A DNA stretch of 64,000 nucleotides from Mycogone perniciosa (lineage: Eukaryota > Ascomycota > Sordariomycetes > Hypocreales > Hypocreaceae). Below are positions 23,768 through 34,200 of the stretch, in pieces. Within the stretch, counting starts at the first letter, position 1, and the number at the start of each line of letters is the position of its first letter. The position numbers and the translations under genes were made by a program. The stretch is from positions 32,445-96,444 of the forward strand of contig JAOALB010000180.1 in NCBI GenBank assembly GCA_025331125.1, written 5' to 3'. The notes under the pieces were generated by a model, which did no database searches, was not told the origin of the DNA, and was given only the letters and a program-made list of their open reading frames with translations.

Positions 23768-25447
23768 CTAGTGTGCCACAGGCAGCTTGCCTCGTGGTCG
23801 TTCGGCGTCTCCGTATATAATATCCACTGCGGCGCTGAACGCCTCAACCGTGGGCTCATACACAGCAATGTAAGTGCCGATTTGTGAATCCTCTAGGAAG
23901 TCATATGGAGCGCAAGTTGCAACGGCAATTAATGGCGAGTTTTGCCGACGTCGAGCTACCTCCAGGCCCAAATCCTTCTGGTACTTGGACTCGCGGGCAT
24001 TCCGAGTCGCCAAGATGACTACTTCGGCCTGCTCAACTTGCTTCCATTGTTCGTCAGATAAACCAGAGCTTGTGAATCGTATATCCACTAGATCCGGAGT
24101 GTGCCTCCGAAGAACATCTGCAAACGACTCAGCTATCCAGGGTACCCGCGTCGGCAACGTTCCGCTGTCTACAGCTCCACCAATCGGAACATCCGGTCCT
24201 GGAGAGAGAAACGCGACCTTGATGGTCGACTCAAGAGGCAAAAGTCCAGGCTGGGCTCGTACCAGTGTCGTGGCGTCTGCATAGACCTGTCTAGCCAGCT
24301 TCGCCCCTCTTTCGTGAATCGCGATAAGCGTGTCGAGTGATTCGACACGAAGGGCAATGTCCCAGCTCGTGTATCGTGCTTTGAGCCTTTGCAGCCGATC
24401 TAAAGAGACGTCTATCCGTTGCTGTGTCAACTCGCCAGTCTCAATGGCCTGGCAGATGCGATCAATGGCGGCTGTTTGCACATCATAAGTATGGCAGATC
24501 ATGACGTTGTCAACACCGGCCTGGAATGCCATCAAGGATCCCTCCACCGTGCCATAGGTCGCGCGGATGCCGTCCATCTCGAGACAGTCGGTCATGATGA
24601 CTCCATCGTACTTCCATTCGTTACGTAAGATTCCGACAGTCTCTGGAGACAATGTGGACGGCAGCTTAGAGCCTGCAAGCTGCGGCAATGAAATATGGGC
24701 TGTCATGATCATCTCAATGCCATCAGCCACGGCGTCACGGAACGGCACAAGCTCCACCTTTTCCATATCGGCCCGAGATTTGTTGATGACGGGAAGTCCA
24801 TAGTGGGAGTCGACAGCGGTGTCTCCATGACCTGGGAAGTGCTTTATACACGGCACGACTTGGTGTTCCCGCAGCCCACGAGTGCATGCCGCCGCGAACT
24901 TGGAGACGGTCTCTGGGTTATCACTAGGGCTTCGCACGCCGATGACAGGGTTCAGCGGCTCAGAGTTGATGTCGCCGACTGGCGCATAGTTCATGTTGAT
25001 GCCGAAAAACCGCAGTGTCTCTCCCGTGACTTTGGCGACTTGGTAGGCCGAATCGGTCGACCCGGTGGCACCCAGGGTCATGGGGCCCGGTTGCTGTGAG
25101 GCTACGGGTGGAGAGATTCGAGTCACCAGGCCATTCTCCTGGTCAATGCCAATGAAGAGAGGCTGACTGTGCCCTGCTTCCTTGGCGATTTTCTGCAGTC
25201 CCAGGCTGAGGGCCTGGAGCTGAGTGGCGTTGAGAACGTTCCGCTTGAATAGAACAACGGCACCAATGCCGTAATCCTGGATCAGGGAGGTGATTTCGGC
25301 ATTGATCTCGCGGCCATGGAAGCCAACCGCGAAGAGCTGAAAGGAACAGAATTAGTATGATGCCGATGCGTCCTAGGAGGTCGAGTGATGGCTTCTCAAG
25401 AGCCAACTCACCTGGCCGATCCTCTTCCTCTGCTCTACAGTAGGCAT
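23768..25447 (-). CDS. GH3 beta-N-acetylglucosaminidase, NagZ-like, two exons
   Basis: Exons 25447-25412 (12 codons) and 25336-23768 join across a 75-nt intron to 534 residues. The first two-thirds form a GH3 barrel with the NagZ signature KHFPGHGDTAVDSHYGLP at about 177-194. The Asp-His pair in DSH (188-190) is the general acid/base dyad special to hexosaminidase-type GH3 enzymes. VIMTDCLEMDGI places the nucleophile Asp near 262. The C-terminal ~190 residues form a second alpha/beta domain. No signal peptide is seen, so it should act inside the cell on GlcNAc-containing oligosaccharides or glycosides. Fungal GH3 NAG enzymes occur in the GlcNAc catabolic clusters of Trichoderma; none of the other cluster genes (deacetylase, deaminase, kinase) is visible here. 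Confidence 0.88.
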
Positions 25448-26221
25448 TGTTAATGAGATGCTATTGCTTAAAAATATGTATTCAATTAGTGAAGACGATT
25501 GTGTTTTTGTCGTCTTCCCAGCTGTCTCAAGTATGAAGGAAGCAAGGCGGGGGGCATGAAACTCTCGACTCTGGCTCAAGCACGGAGTACCCTGTACATG
25601 AGCAAAGCGGAAAATGTAACGTCCCGTTTTGGGCTTCGGTTATTTATTTATTTTAACCCTTTTCTACCTCCAGATCCATACAAAATGATAGGTTCTTGAA
25701 GTGATTTGTATTGAAATTCTCCTCTTCTGCTTTAGGCTCGTGATGAATCTAAGTGGGGGTCACCGCTTGCTCCATGTCTCCTTGCTGTCTGCCGCCTCAA
25801 ATGGACCACAATCCATGACCCAACCTCCTCAGCTCGGATAGTGCGGAGTGCTTCATACAGTGTAGTAATACCTACAGAGTACTCCGTACGGAGTACGGAG
25901 TACATACAAAAGCGGCTGTGATGTAACGTCGAATATGACCCCCAACCCCCCACAGCACTGTGGGATAAATGGGGAAACCGCGGGGTTGATGCGGGGTTGA
26001 ATCTTGACGAGAGACGATTGGTGATGATGGGAGACATTCAGCTTCAAAAATACAGGTATCAACAGTTGATGAACCATGATGTGTGCAGATTCCAAACAGG
26101 TAGGCATAGCTATGGTCAAGTGAATCGTCTTCAATTATTCTATATCAGCAGCTCTATTCTAATAATCCCAGCCCGGATCACCCCATACCCCCTCATAGCT
26201 TCATTGCTTCTCCAACTTCTC
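25448..26221. other. Intergenic, GH3 upstream region with motif cluster
   Basis: Holds the GH3 promoter and the 3' flank of the flavin monooxygenase locus. Three overlapping or abutting copies of the TACGGAGTA motif, in both orientations, occupy 25880-25902 and form a near-palindrome. No gene is supported; frames up to 139 codons lack domains. Confidence 0.5.
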
Positions 26222-27476
26222 TTAAGCCCCCCCTTCGGGGCCTTCTGCTGGCGGTGGCCCCATGGCGGACATCATATCAGCAAACGCTTGGGCGCCATTG
26301 CCCGAGAAAAGCATATTCGAGTTGTTCCAAGTCTCCTCTGCAGCCTGAGAGGTGCGGGCATACATCTTCTGGTCAAATTCCGATACCAGGGGCAGCATGA
26401 GACGCTGGAACTCTGATGGGTCCTGTGTCTGCTCCCATGCTCTCGCAATGGCGTCAGAAAGTTCGAGTGAATCCCACCGCCAGGTTCACGCCTTCGCCTG
26501 CCCACGGCATCATCAAGTGTGCCGCATCGCCGACCAGCGCGAGGCCAGACTGAGCTTCCCACCTGTGTCCAATGGGAAGCATGTATAATGGTTTGGGCTC
26601 CGAAGTCTGAATGGCATTGTCAGGAATGGCGGCGCTGTCGTCGACGGCAGCGCAGATCAGATCATGGATCTTTTTGTCCCATGAGCCGAATAGCGCCGGG
26701 TCACCGATCAGCTTCTGCTTCAACTGCTCCGCGTTCAGACCTGCCGGGGATTTGTGGAATGGTGCTTCATCGTCAGACCGAACACCGACGTATAGTCGAA
26801 TGGAATCCTGAACACCACGGTGGGTAGTGATGACTTTATTATCACCAAGGATGAAACACGATCCACTGCCAACCAAAGTGGCTAGCTCCGGATACCGCGT
26901 TGTAGCATTGCAGATATCTAGAGTTAGATATTGAATACCGCCGTAATGTGGCTGGAGGTCTGTAAGACGATTTCGGACCTTGGACCAGGCACCATCTGCG
27001 CCGATGACGAAGTCATGCTCAACTGTCCCATGAGATCCAAAGTCCAGGGCGACCTTGCCGCTAGGCGTTCGTGTTACAGACCAGAGCTTGTGTCCCCACC
27101 TGATGCTCTCGGGGGAGTTGTGAGAAAGGAGAAGATGATTGAGAGAGTTTCGCGCAATCTCCGGTCGTTGCCCAGATCCTCCATTATCGGCGTGGGTGAT
27201 TTTGCCGTCCATGTTTCTTACGATGAGCTCCTCGCTACAGACGTCTGTGAATTTTTGGAACTCCTCCCATAGCCCACAGCCACGGATGGCGGCGAGGCCC
27301 GATTCTTCATGAAGGTCCAGCATACCAGATGGTGTGGTGAGTGCAGCATCAACGGGCTTGTCGCGAAGCTCATAAATGGTAAATGGGACACCACGCTTGT
27401 GGAGGAGAACACCAATGCATAGGCCAGATGGCCCGCCGCCAACGATAGCGATGCTGGGTAGAGAGTTGGTAGACAT
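26222..27476 (-). pseudogene. TetX/salicylate-hydroxylase-like flavin monooxygenase with frameshift
   Basis: From the ATG at 27476 the protein starts with a Rossmann loop (IAIVGGGPSGLCIGVLL, residues ~10-26). It continues through the DG motif (VIGADGAWSKVR) to the second flavin motif (LALVGDAAHLMMPWAGEG) and VNLA. Directly after VNLA, near 26476-26479, the frame breaks and meets a stop at 26456. The next frame continues without interruption with WDSLELSDAIARAWEQ and ends at 26222, where homologues would also be expected to continue. The simplest explanation is loss of two bases, possibly one TG from a TG repeat; an intron cannot explain it. The locus resembles class A FAD monooxygenases that hydroxylate aromatic or polycyclic compounds. 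Truncated translation would lose the last ~85 residues but keep both flavin motifs, so residual function is possible. Sequencing error is the main alternative. Confidence 0.75.
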
Positions 27477-28211
27477 GATGCCAAAGAGGCCTATATGAGT
27501 GCGTATCCGAGTGGGCGAAGAAAGGGACTTCTGTGGCTGGAACACGTCTCACTTCGGCCTGATGAGATCTGATGTTTGGGTTTATCTTGATGGTATAAGG
27601 TTGCGATGTTGGGCAAAAACAAGAGCTATGACTGTCACAGGTAGAGGGCTCTATATAAACGAACGGCAGCTAATGGTTTATATACTATCAGTCTGGATGG
27701 ACGGAGGAGTCATCAACCGTGTCTGTGCCAGCGTGGCGATTGCTCGGTCGCGAGACAGAAGCCGTTAGCTGCCATCTCGATAGATCAGCGGACATGGCTT
27801 CTCTCCCCGTTCTGACTATCTCGGAGGTTGTGGAGACTTCGTCTAACATGCATCACCAAACAGTACGGAGTAAAGAGTGGCGAAGTTGTCCAAGGTGCCG
27901 AAAACAGTGGAACCCACGTGATCTCGGTCTTCTGTTCGGTTTCTCGGGCCCGAGGCTGCGGCGTCTGGATTAATGTCGGAGAACCGAACTTAGCCCTCGT
28001 CACGAAGCATCTTTACGTAGTATTATACTCCATATTCGGATGTAGACCCTTGCAGAGCGCAGCTGTATATATATCGAGGATCCTCATGTAGAATTGGGTA
28101 TGTATCGTGAACCTATTTGCCAAAGACACTGGTCCCTTTTGCAAAACTCCTCAGCTGCTGGAATTTGGAAGAGACAGACAGTAATTAGCTGCGCTTCATC
28201 CATCCCACTTC
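27477..28211. promoter_or_regulatory. Divergent promoter region (flavin monooxygenase / methyltransferase)
   Basis: 735 bp separate two divergent starts. A TACGGAGTA copy is at 27864, and a TATATATAT stretch lies near 28063, about 140 bp before the methyltransferase ATG. Co-expression of the pair is possible but not shown. Confidence 0.45.
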
Positions 28212-29099
28212 ATGGCCCCAGCTCACACCATGATAGCTACGACTGCTCGCCGTGTACACTTCTCAAGCGGTTTCTCGCTGAAAAGCCTAGCTCGAACAAT
28301 GTCGTCAGCTACCAACCAGAGTAAGGATTGGTCTGCCGCGCAGTACCTCAAATTCGTCCAACAGCGCACTCGACCATCACGAGACCTTGTCGCCCAAATC
28401 CCCCTGGAATCTCCCAAACGCATTGTCGATGTTGGCTGTGGGCCAGGTAACTCAACCGAGGTGCTTGTGGCCAAATGGCCTGACGCGCAAATCTCGGGCA
28501 TCGACTCCTCGCCCAACATGATTGAGACTGCACGCAAAACCCTCCCGCACGTGCAATTCACTATTGCCGATCTCGACACATACACGCCGGAGGAGCCTCT
28601 AGATCTCATCTTCTCCAGCGCCGTCCTCCAATGGGTGAATTACGACACCCGCATTGCCACAATGAAGCGACTGATTGGGCTCCTGAGGCCCGGAGGCGTG
28701 ATGGCGATTCAAATCCCGGACACCTTCATGGCGAAAACTCATGAATCCATGCGTGTTGTGTCCGAACAAGGCCCTTGGGCAGAAACATTGCGGCCTCTGC
28801 AGCCTTCTCTTGGCCCGTTTCAAACGCCTCAGGAGCTTTATGACGAGCTAAAGCCCCTGTGCTCATCCGTTGACGTTTGGCATACGTACTACCACCACTC
28901 TCTAAGCAGTCACGAGGAGATTGTAGAGTGGGTAAAGGGAACCGGATTGAGACGCTTCGTTGATCCGCTCAGTCCCGAAGAAAGAGAGGGATACTTGGCT
29001 GCGTATTTGCAACGACTGAAGGACATCTGTCCTACATCTGTTGATGGAACGGTTTTAATGCGATATCCGCGTCTATTTATGGTTGCTGTCCGTGCTTGA
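28212..29099 (+). CDS. Trans-aconitate methyltransferase-like SAM enzyme
   Basis: Intronless, 295 codons. KDWSAAQYLKFVQQRTRPSR (38-57) matches the N-terminal signature of Tam/TMT1 enzymes. The SAM-binding motif I is IVDVGCGPGN (71-80), followed by an acidic GIDSS loop; LQWV and GVMAIQIPD follow in the expected order. Such enzymes methylate trans-aconitate, relieving its inhibition of the TCA cycle; other small acids are possible substrates. The first 29 residues are basic and hydroxylated, without acidic residues, like a mitochondrial presequence. A second in-frame ATG at 28299 (ACAATGTCG) would give a cytosolic form, so dual targeting is possible. Its stop is only 78 bp from the convergent MFS stop. 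Confidence 0.9.
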   Translation: MAPAHTMIATTARRVHFSSGFSLKSLARTMSSATNQSKDWSAAQYLKFVQQRTRPSRDLVAQIPLESPKRIVDVGCGPGNSTEVLVAKWPDAQISGIDSSPNMIETARKTLPHVQFTIADLDTYTPEEPLDLIFSSAVLQWVNYDTRIATMKRLIGLLRPGGVMAIQIPDTFMAKTHESMRVVSEQGPWAETLRPLQPSLGPFQTPQELYDELKPLCSSVDVWHTYYHHSLSSHEEIVEWVKGTGLRRFVDPLSPEEREGYLAAYLQRLKDICPTSVDGTVLMRYPRLFMVAVRA

Positions 29100-29177
29100 G
29101 GCTCGGAAGGCGGCTATTTTATGCGTCAATATGGTAGTAATACAGTATACATGAGGTCTGCAGTAGACTGGGCGGCG

Positions 29178-30724
29178 CTACACTTTAGCCAACAGAGATC
29201 GGTTTATTCGAAACCTCGCAAAGAATGCGAGACCTGTCGCCGCGAGTGCCATTGAGCCTGCGTAAGTGATGGCTGGTCGGAAAGCTTGGAAACCCTTCTC
29301 CGTACCACCATAAGCCTCGAGAATATATCCAGCGATCGGGGCCCCCTGTTTGCGGCATTTATCGTCAGCGCGGTGTACCGCACAGAGCAATGCTTGCTGT
29401 CAAAGACTTACCATCATGTAGCCACCGCCCCAGCCCGTGACAATCATGGCCATCGCTACGGACACTCGTTGCGAGCCAAACACATTGCCAACCACTGTGG
29501 GCATTGTGGAGAAAAACCCTCCGTTGGCCGCGCCGTTAATCACCACGAAGCTTGCCAGTGGAGCGAGTGTTGTGGACAGCGGCCAAAGCGCCAACATGCT
29601 GATCGAGTTCAAGGCTAGAGAGAGGAGAAGCGTGTTGAGCGCTCCGAGCTTGTCACATAGGAGACCGCAGAAAATTCTCCCCACGGCCGATGAGAAGTTG
29701 AAGCCCGCCAGAAGACCAGCTCCCGTGGATGGCGAGAGACCAATTGATCGACTGTAAAGCGGTATGAAGAAAGGGGGCACCAGCAGGGGAAAGCAAGCAA
29801 TGGCTCCAGTGAGGAAAATGACAACAAAACCGATGTTCTTGAACAGTCGCCTACAATCCAGGTTAGCCAGCTGTCATCTGTCGCGTTCCCCTTTCGCATC
29901 TCACCATTCGACAAAGACAGGCGTTTTGAGGGGCGACCGTTCCTTGATAAACCATGCGGCAGGGAGACCAGTGAGGAGAGTCAAAAGTCCGAGGACTCGG
30001 TATGTCCATGCTGCTCCTAGGCGTTGAATCAATGCGTCCAGCATAAAGCTCGTGACTGCTCCTCCAAAACCGCCCCCTGCAAAGACAATGCCATTCGCCA
30101 GGCCCCTCTTCCGGCTGAAATACTGTGCTGGCGTTGCAGACACGGTCATGAAGCATAGGCTAATTCCAACACCTGGGATGAAGCCGCTGGTGAAGAACAG
30201 GGCTGGGAGACTGCCTAAGGCAAAGCTGCTCAGAATCTCAGAGAGGCCGAGCAGAAATATGCCCAACATGGCAGTTTTTTGCGCGCCAATAGCTCGGATG
30301 ACGCGAGCATTCACAATGGCCAGGAAGGAGATGAAGGCAATGGCCAATGAACCAATATAGGACAATATCGCAGGGGATGCGAGACCTTTCTCAGCCAGTG
30401 CACCCTGAATCACGCCCCAACTGTAACTGGTGCCCACAAACTACAGAAACGTGAGTGTCAACATGATTCGTTCTCTTCACAAAGTAGAGATGCCGTCGGT
30501 ATACACACCCACCACGTTACGACTGCGCAGCCTCCGACCACGGCCCACCCATATCCTCCATCTGGGACAGTCGAGTCTGCTAGGCGTGAGGCTTCAAGCA
30601 CGGCATCCGTTGAATTGGGGTCGCTGGTGTTGCCCGAGTCATCATGAATCTGGTTGTGCCGCGAGTAGTCGGTGCGAACGGAGATGTCATGAAGTTCCAC
30701 TGCCGTGGTAGTCGAAGTCGCCAT
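29178..30724 (-). CDS. Monocarboxylate-type MFS transporter, four exons
   Basis: Exons 30724-30509, 30440-29905, 29850-29412 and 29345-29178 splice in frame to 452 residues (introns 68, 54 and 66 nt). The hallmark PDGGYGWAVV of fungal MCT-like permeases stands before the first helix, at about 55-64. The loop 2-3 region is divergent, and RKRGLANGIVFAGGGFGGAV lies after helix 4. About 12 membrane spans are expected. The ~50-residue N-terminus is Ser/Thr/Asp-rich and cytosolic. Such permeases move monocarboxylates, riboflavin or other small acids; the substrate is unknown. It is convergent with the methyltransferase and tandem with the dioxygenase upstream. Confidence 0.9.
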
Positions 30725-31427
30725 GATGTCTCCAAAACGGGCTTCGGCCCGATAATCCCACGTATTACAGATTGATCAAAGATTGATACAGGAATGTGGG
30801 GTTTTGAAAGGTTTATATCATGATCTTTACGTCCTGAATTGGCCGCTAAAGAGAAATCCTATGGTGTACATGATTGGTAATTAGACTTGACAAACATCCA
30901 CATATTTGATGGAATGACAACTCGGATTCTTCACTACGCGCGCCCTACGATGACATGACATGGGGAGCTACTCCGTACACATTGTACGAGCTTAGGGATC
31001 CACGCCGATGAAATCCGCACTTAGTGAACTTTTATGCTTGCGCCATCCACTCTAAGCCTACCCTGTGCTCAGCCAAGAGCCCGGACCAGGTAATAAATGT
31101 GAAATTGCCTTGGTTACGGAGTACATAGCTGTTGAATACATGTATCTACTCGTAGTATACTAGTAATTGATCAAAGTGCCCCTTGGCGTTGTGCCCGAAC
31201 TACCGATATCGCTCGGTGAGCTTTGCCGAGGTGAACAAACACTCTCATCTTCATCAACGCCATGAAATATGCAAGAGATTTGACAGTCATGCAATTAATA
31301 ACCTCTATTGCAATGAGGCCGCATCTGTGCAGCTAACCAATAACTAGTATGTACAGGAACTTGTAATAAAACGCTGTGGACGGACGCTCGTAAGTGCTTT
31401 CTAATCAAACGCTGCTGAATTGGACTT
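30725..31427. other. Intergenic, MFS promoter
   Basis: Between the MFS start and the dioxygenase stop, with no open frame of note. TACGGAGTA copies at 30969 and 31115. Confidence 0.55.
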
Positions 31428-32689
31428 TTAGCCCTCAAATGGAGTCTCATATGGCCTCTCTGCTTGGGGCGTGATGCGAGCGAGATGCCGTCTCTGTCCG
31501 GTCTCCCAGTCAACAAGCGCGCTGTGTTGAGTAACCCGATTGTCCCAAACAACGACGGTTCTATCCTCCCACTTGACGCGCACTTGGAAGTCCGCACCGT
31601 ACGCCAGGTGATCATACAAGAACTTGAGGATAGCATCTGACTCCTCCTTCTTGAGGCCCACGATCTCACGAGTGACTGTGTGGTGTTACTGTTAGCCAAA
31701 ACTCTATCCATCATAAAGGAAGCATGAAAATGCCAACTTACACTGTGGGTTGACATAGAGTGCTTTGTCCCCGGTCGCAGGGTGTGTCCGCACGATGGGA
31801 TGTGCGTTGATGACTGGCTCCCTTCGCTTGATGCTGTTTCGCGCCGCTGCAGCATTGACTTGCTCAACACCAGAGTGTGTGGCCTTCAACCCGTGCAAAC
31901 GCTCTTGGAACAGCGGGCTCAGACGCTTGTATGCCTGGACCGAGTCCACAAAGAGCGTATCGCCTCCAGTCTCGGGCTTGTCCAGGATATAAAGGAATGT
32001 TGTTCCGGGAGGCTGCTGCTCGTATGAAACATCCGAGTGCCATGCCACAGAGCTGGTTCTGGCCTTGAAGTAGTCTTCATGTCCCTTGTCGCCGGCACCA
32101 CGGTGAACCAGATGAATCTCTGGGTGGTCCTCCGGCGAACCTGAGGTTGGGTGGATGTGATGGCGTCCAAAGTAGGAGCCAAACTTGAGGGCATCGGCGA
32201 TTGACAAGTCGGCGAAGTCTTGGCCCCGGAAGGCCACGACCTTTCGCTTCGCGACAAAGTGAGCAAGCTCGTCCTTGCCGGCATCAGTCAATGAAGACAG
32301 CTGGACGCCCCGGACCTCGGTGCCAATTGACGGGGTGAGGTCGGCGACTGTGGTTCCCTCAGGTAAAAGGTTGGGATAAGATGTGTCGGCATCCTTGCCA
32401 TGCTCATAGTGGGTGAATGCCTCGAGAGGAGGGTACTTTTGTTCGGGATTCCAGGTTGGGAGGTAATGGGGGTACTGCATGTCCTAATGTCAGTCCTCAT
32501 CATCTTGAGGATGGCCAGATCTAGAGTGCCCACCTTGGCCCCAGGCTGGCCTGTTTTGCCCTCCTCTGCATCTTTATCGATGTAAGTCAGGTCAATCTCC
32601 TTGTACTGCCCCAGATGGAGCTTGTACGTGGAGCCAGGATTGGCTTCAGCCGTGCTGGTGGTGATCGTCTCAACTAATGCCGGTGCCAT
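31428..32689 (-). CDS. TauD/TfdA-family 2-oxoglutarate dioxygenase, three exons
   Basis: Exons 32689-32534, 32483-31742 and 31675-31428 join to 381 residues (introns 50 and 66 nt). The jelly-roll iron centre is complete: WHSD gives His 201 and Asp 203, and the distal His lies in VTQHSALVDW near 350. Arg near 366 (RHLARITPQ) would bind 2-oxoglutarate. VVAFRGQDFADL and DKPETGGDTLFVD are family motifs. The enzyme should hydroxylate a small acid next to a leaving group, as taurine/sulfonate dioxygenases (yeast Jlp1) or 2,4-D dioxygenase do; the substrate is not readable. The length is normal for fungal members. Next to an organic-acid-type permease, a role in using an unusual carbon or sulfur source is plausible. 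Confidence 0.92.
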
Positions 32690-33886
32690 TGTTGCTATAC
32701 TGTTGTTGTAGTGTTTGTTTTCGAGCTAGAGTTCATCACCAATGCGTCTCGCCCGATGAGGCCCTATTTATATGTATTTGATCTCATTCTCCCGTCTCCG
32801 GACCATCGGTCTGCGTGTTGGCCGATAGGAGGCCACCCCCGCAATGGCATGCACCGTGAATTGTATGGCGAATCAACGTGCTCATCCAATCATCCATTGC
32901 GACGAACGTGGATCTCCCTCGCCAAGTAGATATTGTTAATTGATGCCTGTATTGTTGACACATTGGCGCACTGCTTGCGGCTCATCGATCACTGGTCGAG
33001 GGGTTGATGCTATCGATGGTGCGGATCACGCAATCCATCATCACGCTCCAAAGCCACCACTGCCGTTGTCCAACAGCAAAGCACGCAATCCAGATTCCCA
33101 AGGGCTGGATTTAACTCCAATGAAAATTTCCGATTATCGGCTCACGACGCGGGCTTCCGGGGCATCTCGTCATCAATCATGCCGCTTATTCGTTCGCATA
33201 TCAAGAAACCCGCAGGTCTGAGACTTTGGCCAACGTCATTGCGGGCGCCCACAACATTGATAGATTGAAGAGCCGCGATCACCAATAACTAAATCAGATC
33301 AGAAGGGTGCACAAAATGACTATTGCAACCTAGACTCTCGGTACCATAATCCAAATCGATGGCTTTGTTGGCCAGTCGTCACTCATTGATACCGGCGCCG
33401 CGTACATTGATCGTGGGGGCAGCCGTTCCGATGTCTCCTTTCTCTATCCTTGCATGATCATCATAATTTATAATCAACTGATCATTAAAGTAAGCTTATG
33501 GATGTACAGAGTACAGGCCCCAGCATCTTCTTGGCGAATCCCGATGAACCGAGTCAGGCATTCGCCATCTGGCAGGGAGAATCATTCTGACTTACCCCGC
33601 AAAAAGCGCGTGGGGAAACTGAAGTGTGGGACAGCTGCTTTGGTGGGAAGTCCGGAAGGTTATCGAGAATCGACGATTGAGGTCCTTGAATGCCGGAGCT
33701 GGTCCTCCCCATCTTTGACCAGTGGGTATGCCCGATCCAATTCGCACGCTCTCGTCTAATATTGGGATAAGCATCGTCTATCAAGTCTTTGTATCAACCT
33801 TCATCTGCTATCTGTAAGTCCCGAGTATATTACCTCTGCTCCATGTGGCTCTTACAAGTCCGTATGAGATTGAGTGGCGTTTGTCC
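32690..33886. other. Intergenic, dioxygenase promoter and unassigned DNA
   Basis: No supported gene. A minus-strand frame near 33592-33774 has protein-like composition but no identifiable domain and no ATG-to-stop gene model. The first ~200 bp should hold the dioxygenase promoter. Confidence 0.45.
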
Positions 33887-34200
33887 TCACACCCTAGATA
33901 GTGCTCCATGATCAAACAGGGGTTTTATGTGTCCCAAGAGTCCGTTGTCAGATATCTCATGAGGGGCAATCCGGTTGAATGTATTGGCGATTGATGCGTT
34001 CACTCCAGCTTCTAGGAAGACCCTGACCATCCCCCATGTTTGGAGTTCGCGTGAACGGTGCAAACCGTACCGTGGTAGCCTCTTCAATATTTCCCTTTTT
34101 TCCATGATCGAAGAAGGGCTTGACGAGCTCAGCCTCATTTCAGGCAGCGGCATGATGCAAAAAAGGTTGGCCACGGGAGTTCTTTTGATTGGCATCCGCG
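33887..34200 (-). pseudogene. Ankyrin-repeat relic
   Basis: Two ankyrin-like pieces lie on the minus strand in different frames. The upstream piece (about 34199-34100) reads NSRGQPFLHHAAA, then a TGA at 34140-34142, then NEAELVKPFFDHG. The downstream piece (about 34030-33889) has MVRVFLEAGVNASIAN and continues through DNGLLGHIKPLFDHGA. These fit the turn-helix-helix pattern of ankyrin repeats (G..PLH.A......V..LL..GA). The stop codon and the frame change between the pieces show decay. No start, end or partner domain of the original gene is recognisable. Confidence 0.6.

Noticed and set aside
33554..33784. Minus-strand frames with protein-like composition
   Set aside because: A faint family resemblance could not be named, and no gene structure surrounds it.
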